Source: AP-15 sp035570595
GTDB lineage: Bacteria; Pseudomonadota; Alphaproteobacteria; ATCC43930; CGMCC-115725
Reading direction: 5' to 3'
Length of the DNA stretch: 17,270 bases
Assembly (NCBI GenBank): GCA_035570595.1
Contig: DATMLF010000066.1
Coordinates: forward strand, 1-17,270
Shown here: piece after piece, positions 14,859 to 17,270 of the stretch
Layout of the letters: each line of letters starts with the position of its first letter
How positions within the stretch are numbered: the stretch's first letter is position 1
The notes under the pieces: generated by a model
The model's database searches: none
What the model saw: only the letters and a program-made list of their open reading frames with translations
What the model was told of the DNA's origin: nothing
Made by a program: the position numbers and the translations under genes

Positions 14859-15760
14859 CACTCGGCGGCGCGTTCGACACCGGATCGCGACGCGGCGACG
14901 ACTTCTCCCTCAGGCAGCTCGGCCTCCTCCCCTGTTTTTTCAATGCTTGAGGCGAATTCTCCCGGTTCGAGCCGCGCCTTCAGATAGGACAGGATCGGGT
15001 AGAGTGCCGCGCACAGCGCGATCAGGAAACCGTACGGGCCCTCCCGATAGCCGCGGCGGCCGACATAGCATTTCCAAAAGCGCGAGGCGATGCGCCGCAC
15101 ATTGTGGGCAAAGCTGCCGATGTCGCCGCTGTCCCGCAAATCCTGCGCGCGCAGCGTCGTATAGCGGTCGAGCCGGATCAGCATGTCGGAAATGTTGCGG
15201 TCGACGTAGTGCGCGAGACGCTCGTCGAGGTTCGGCCCTTGCGGCCCGGCGAGGCTGACGCTCGCATGCAGCACGCGGTCGTCGGCCCACGACTTGACGC
15301 CGCGGCGGTAGAGCCCGGCATGAGCCGACCTGCCAAAAAAGGCACCCCAGCCCCAGCGGACGAGCCGCTCGCCGATGTAGTTGTCGACCGGGACGAGGTG
15401 CCATGCGGCCGGGGAGCGCGCGGCGACCGCGCGGATTTCCGCCGCCAGGGCCAGGCCGACCCGCTCGTCGGCATCGGCCTCGAAAATCCAGTCGCCGGTG
15501 CACGCGGCAACCGCCGCGAGCCGGCGCGGCGCCTCCCGCGGCCAGGCACCCTCGACGACGCGGTCGGCGAAGCGGATTGCGATGTCGCGCGAATTGTCGG
15601 TGCAGCGGTCGAGGAGCACGACGACTTCGTCGGCGAAGGTCAGGGTGGCGAGGCAGTCCGCGAGCTGCGCCTCCTCGTTGTGCGCGACGACGAGGGCCGA
15701 CACGGTCGGGCCACGCTGGTTCGGTGGCGCCGGCCGGCTGCCGGTTTCGTTTGAACTCAT
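14858..15760 (-). CDS. Glycosyltransferase family 2, WaaE/KdtX-like
   Basis: A 300-residue GT-A enzyme starting MSSNETGSRP; the ATG overlaps the previous stop (ATGA). The Rossmann-like start is TVSALVVAHNEEAQLADCL (19-37). The metal and nucleotide site is ADADER (95-100, Asp96 and Asp98). DEVVVLLDRCTDNS (44-57) matches the usual D-x-S/C-x-D-x-T segment of WaaE-type proteins, which add glucose to heptose of the LPS core. The C-terminal part has a hydrophobic segment GPYGFLIALCAALYPILSYL (241-260), likely membrane-associated, and then a charged tail. It has no signal peptide and acts on the cytoplasmic face. Position just after a GT9 gene supports a core-LPS role; the sugar is not determined. 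Confidence 0.92.
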   Translation of the reverse strand: MSSNETGSRPAPPNQRGPTVSALVVAHNEEAQLADCLATLTFADEVVVLLDRCTDNSRDIAIRFADRVVEGAWPREAPRRLAAVAACTGDWIFEADADERVGLALAAEIRAVAARSPAAWHLVPVDNYIGERLVRWGWGAFFGRSAHAGLYRRGVKSWADDRVLHASVSLAGPQGPNLDERLAHYVDRNISDMLIRLDRYTTLRAQDLRDSGDIGSFAHNVRRIASRFWKCYVGRRGYREGPYGFLIALCAALYPILSYLKARLEPGEFASSIEKTGEEAELPEGEVVAASRSGVERAAE

Positions 15761-16716
15761 GTCACAGCGCTCGCGGCCTGGCGCCACAGCCGACGGGCGG
15801 CGGCCTCGGCGGCGTCGACCGAGAGGCTGTCCATCAGGGTGTCGGTCGTCAGGTGGTTGAAGCCCGGGCCGAACATCGACTCGGGCGGGTCGGCGGTCCG
15901 CACGACCGCGGTGCGCGAGCCCCACGGGGCGTATTTGTCGATCGGGCTCGGGCCGAACAGCCCCAAGGTCGGGATGCCGGTCGCGGCGGCGATGTGCATC
16001 AGGCCGGTGTCGTTGCCGACAAACAGCGCGCAGCGGCGTAGCGCCGCCGCCGCGGTCAGCAGGTCGACGCGGCCGACGAGGTCGATCAGGCGCTCGCCGG
16101 GGATCGCGTCGAGCAGCGGCAGCGCCTGGGGACGCTCGTGCGCGGCCGCCATGACCGCGACGCGGGCACCGGGCAGCGGGCCGTCGGCCGCGGTCAGCCG
16201 GCGCGCCAGCTCGGCAAAGCGCTCGCCGCGCCACTGCTTGCCGCGCCAGTTGGCCGCCGGGCCGACCGCCAGCACCGGCGCCCCTAACGGGATCGCCGCC
16301 GCCGCCTGGCACTCGTGGGCGGAGGCCGTCCACAGCCGCGGGCCGGGCGGGGGGTCAAGCCCGAACAGATGGCCGAGCTGGCGCACGCGGTGCTCGCGCT
16401 CGTCGCCTTTGGCTGCCACCTTGCGCTCGCCGGAGCGCAGCAGCCAGGCGAGCCCCGACCCGCGCAAGTCGACGACCAGATCCCAGCGCCGTGCCGCGAC
16501 GGCCGCGTAGAGCGCCAGCCAGTGCAACGCCCAGCGCCGCTTTTCGACGACGATCAACCGTTCGAGGCTGGGGACGGCCTCGAACAGCGGGGCGGCGACC
16601 GGACCCGCCGCGATCGTCAGCCGGGCGCCCGGAAAGCGCTCGACGAGATAGCAGATGAGACCGGTCGACAGGACCGCATCGCCGATGCGCGTCGCAGTGA
16701 CAAACAGAATGTCCAT
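15757..16716 (-). CDS. Glycosyltransferase family 9 (ADP-heptose:LPS heptosyltransferase-like)
   Basis: A 319-residue GT9 of normal length. MDILFVTATRIGDAVLSTGL carries Asp13, the catalytic base position in WaaC. NWRGKQW (156-162) holds the Lys of the usual (W)xxKxW phosphate-binding motif, and GNDTGLMHIAAATGIPT (234-250) binds the ADP-heptose. The family builds the inner core of LPS in the cytoplasm on lipid A-Kdo. It is the first gene of the operon, and its ATG at 16716 has only a weak GGCGAG directly before it, consistent with a very short leader. The second GT9 in this cluster differs much outside the motifs, so the two probably make distinct linkages. Both lie with AsnB and three other transferases in a chain of overlapping genes. 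Confidence 0.94.
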   Translation of the reverse strand: MDILFVTATRIGDAVLSTGLICYLVERFPGARLTIAAGPVAAPLFEAVPSLERLIVVEKRRWALHWLALYAAVAARRWDLVVDLRGSGLAWLLRSGERKVAAKGDEREHRVRQLGHLFGLDPPPGPRLWTASAHECQAAAAIPLGAPVLAVGPAANWRGKQWRGERFAELARRLTAADGPLPGARVAVMAAAHERPQALPLLDAIPGERLIDLVGRVDLLTAAAALRRCALFVGNDTGLMHIAAATGIPTLGLFGPSPIDKYAPWGSRTAVVRTADPPESMFGPGFNHLTTDTLMDSLSVDAAEAAARRLWRQAASAVT

Positions 16717-16733
16717 CTCGCCGATCCGCGCGC

Positions 16734-16763
16734 CTTATATCGCGGTCCGCGGCGGCTTGCCAA
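16734..16763 (-). promoter_or_regulatory. Sigma-70-like promoter of the glycosyltransferase operon
   Basis: On the minus strand TTGGCA (16763-16758) is a 5-of-6 match to the -35 box and TATAAG (16739-16734) a 5-of-6 match to the -10 box, separated by 18 bases. Only 17 bases remain between the -10 and the ATG at 16716, so the leader would be about 10 bases long. The -35 box is in the centre of a perfect inverted repeat. Confidence 0.65.
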
Positions 16764-16769
16764 GCCGCC
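16751..16769. repeat. Perfect 9-bp inverted repeat over the -35 box, candidate operator
   Basis: GGCGGCTTGCCAAGCCGCC reads identically as two 9-base arms (16751-16759 and 16761-16769) around one central base. The -35 hexamer of the operon promoter is inside it. This arrangement is typical of a repressor site that blocks RNA polymerase. No regulator gene is present in the window to pair with it. Confidence 0.55.
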
Positions 16770-16945
16770 CGGCCCTGCCCTGCCAAGCGCGAATGGCCTG
16801 GCCGGGACCAACGACACGGAATTTCCTCCTTTGTCGCCGCCGCCATAGCAGGGGTCTGGAGCCAAACTCGCGCCACTGGGCGTGTCGTCGATCCGGCGGA
16901 CGCCGCGTCGGAAGCACTGGCGCAACCTATGCCCACACCAGGCTT

Positions 16946-16961
16946 GCGTCCCGCGGGACGC
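16946..16961. repeat. Perfect 16-bp palindrome
   Basis: GCGTCCCGCGGGACGC is its own reverse complement with no mismatch or spacer. It lies about 230 bases upstream of the glycan operon start. It could be a dimeric regulator site; in this GC-rich DNA chance is less likely for 16 exact bases but cannot be ruled out. Confidence 0.45.
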
Positions 16962-16980
16962 GTGGCCCGCAGGCCGCTCC

Positions 16981-17007
16981 GCAGGATCACAAAAATCCTG
17001 CTTCTTT
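16981..17007 (+). terminator. Orphan hairpin with T-rich tail on the plus strand
   Basis: GCAGGAT-CACAAAA-ATCCTGC forms a 7-bp stem (16981-16987 with 16995-17001) and is followed by TTCTTT (17002-17007). That is the layout of an intrinsic terminator on the plus strand, but no plus-strand gene precedes it. It might end a small RNA transcribed from within the gap. The stem is modest. Confidence 0.4.
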
Positions 17008-17111
17008 AAAGGCTTACGTCATGCTGGGGGGCCGCGGTGCAGCCGTCTCGAAGCACGGCGACCGGAGAGGGTCTCTCGCCAATGCGGTGGCGACGGTGTG
17101 AAATCCGCACG

Positions 17112-17145
17112 CCTCCCGGCCCGGCGGGGATGCCGGGCCGGGAGG
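17112..17145 (-). terminator. Perfect 14-bp hairpin after the right-edge gene, probable terminator
   Basis: CCTCCCGGCCCGGC (17112-17125) pairs without mismatch with GCCGGGCCGGGAGG (17132-17145) around a 6-base loop. It begins 12 bases past the stop of the minus-strand gene ending at 17158. On the minus strand the stem is followed by a short run ending in GGATTTC, a poor U-tract, so termination may lean on stem strength. Confidence 0.7.
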
Positions 17146-17157
17146 TGAGGCAGGGCG

Positions 17158-17270
17158 TCAGTTCGGGTGGAAGACGAGGGTGCGCAATTCGATGCTCTCA
17201 CGCGGGAAGGCGTCGGGCGGCGTCGTCGGGTCGGTGAACGAGGTGTGCGGCATAAACCGCGCGCGCCCGT
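17158..17270 (-). CDS. 3' end of an unidentified gene (partial), possibly CmcJ/NvfI-type oxygenase
   Basis: An open frame entering from the right edge gives 36 residues and a TGA at 17158-17160. The peptide contains RFMPHTSFTDPTTPPDAF followed by PRESIELRTLVFHPN. It is protein-like, has the codon bias of the neighbours, and is followed by a strong hairpin, all supporting a real gene end. The pattern of T-F-x-D-P near the end, then PRESIE-x-R with a hydrophobic last strand, reminds me of the C-terminus of CmcJ/NvfI (cephem methoxylase P8-like) 2-oxoglutarate oxygenase relatives. This is from memory of a short tail only and is tentative. The gene is upstream of, and in the same direction as, the glycan operon, but separated from it by about 440 bases with a terminator. 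Confidence 0.55.
   Translation of the reverse strand, partial: GRARFMPHTSFTDPTTPPDAFPRESIELRTLVFHPN

Larger units (their letters stand above)
16770..17111. other. Long intergenic region without a recognisable gene
   Basis: About 340 bases between the operon promoter and the terminator hairpin. Short open frames on both strands have no ribosome site or protein-like composition. The region holds a 16-bp palindrome, a hairpin followed by a T-rich run, and a weak GAGAG-GGT-CTCTC hairpin near 17070. Pieces of a regulatory region or an untranslated RNA are possible. Confidence 0.5.

Noticed and set aside
1..17270. tRNA, rRNA, CRISPR array, insertion sequence or prophage
   Set aside because: No cloverleaf-like sequence, regular spaced repeats, transposase motifs or terminal inverted repeats were seen when reading both strands; a systematic search was not possible.

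Overview
The window is strongly GC-rich with G/C-dominated third codon positions, and it is packed with genes carrying good Shine-Dalgarno sites. Together with two ADP-heptose-type (GT9) glycosyltransferases for lipopolysaccharide (LPS) and a broad set of flavin and hydrolase catabolic genes, this fits a Gram-negative soil or water alphaproteobacterium (Rhodospirillales-like). That placement is inferred from style, not from a marker gene. I see no rRNA, tRNA, CRISPR array, insertion sequence or phage gene.

Left half (1-9338): accessory catabolism in several short transcription units. At the left edge, two overlapping minus-strand genes encode a protein with an internal duplication (two GSHGG...FNDAG units) and the N-terminus of a thiamine diphosphate (ThDP) enzyme of the acetolactate synthase type. 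Divergent from them is a plus-strand pair: a luciferase-like flavin monooxygenase and an HSL-type alpha/beta hydrolase. An amidase-signature amidase then runs on the minus strand, convergent with the hydrolase across a large hairpin. It is divergent from a plus-strand series: an isocitrate lyase/PEP mutase family protein, a metal-dependent amidohydrolase and a Baeyer-Villiger-type FAD monooxygenase. These enzymes could open, hydrolyse and cleave a ketone- or amide-containing organic compound, but no substrate can be read from the sequence.

Right half (9454-16716): one tight minus-strand operon for surface glycan, probably LPS core. In transcription order it encodes GT9, a WaaE-like GT2, two GT4 enzymes, a second GT9 with an unusual N-terminal extension, and a glutamine-dependent asparagine synthase homologue. 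Every junction is an ATGA or TGATG overlap, with one exception: at the second GT9 a 25-codon mini-ORF bridges the gap. A good sigma-70-like promoter lies just before the first gene, and its -35 box sits inside a perfect 19-bp inverted repeat. In such clusters AsnB homologues often amidate a sugar acid, which is a reasonable guess here.

Right edge (16717-17270): a gap of about 440 bp with several inverted repeats, including an orphan plus-strand hairpin followed by a T-rich run and a perfect 14-bp GC-rich stem. The stem probably terminates a minus-strand gene whose last 36 codons enter from the right edge.

The best candidates for something undescribed are the duplicated GSHGG protein coupled to a ThDP enzyme, the GT9 with its fused N-terminal domain and mini-ORF relay, and the palindromic regulatory region of the glycan operon.
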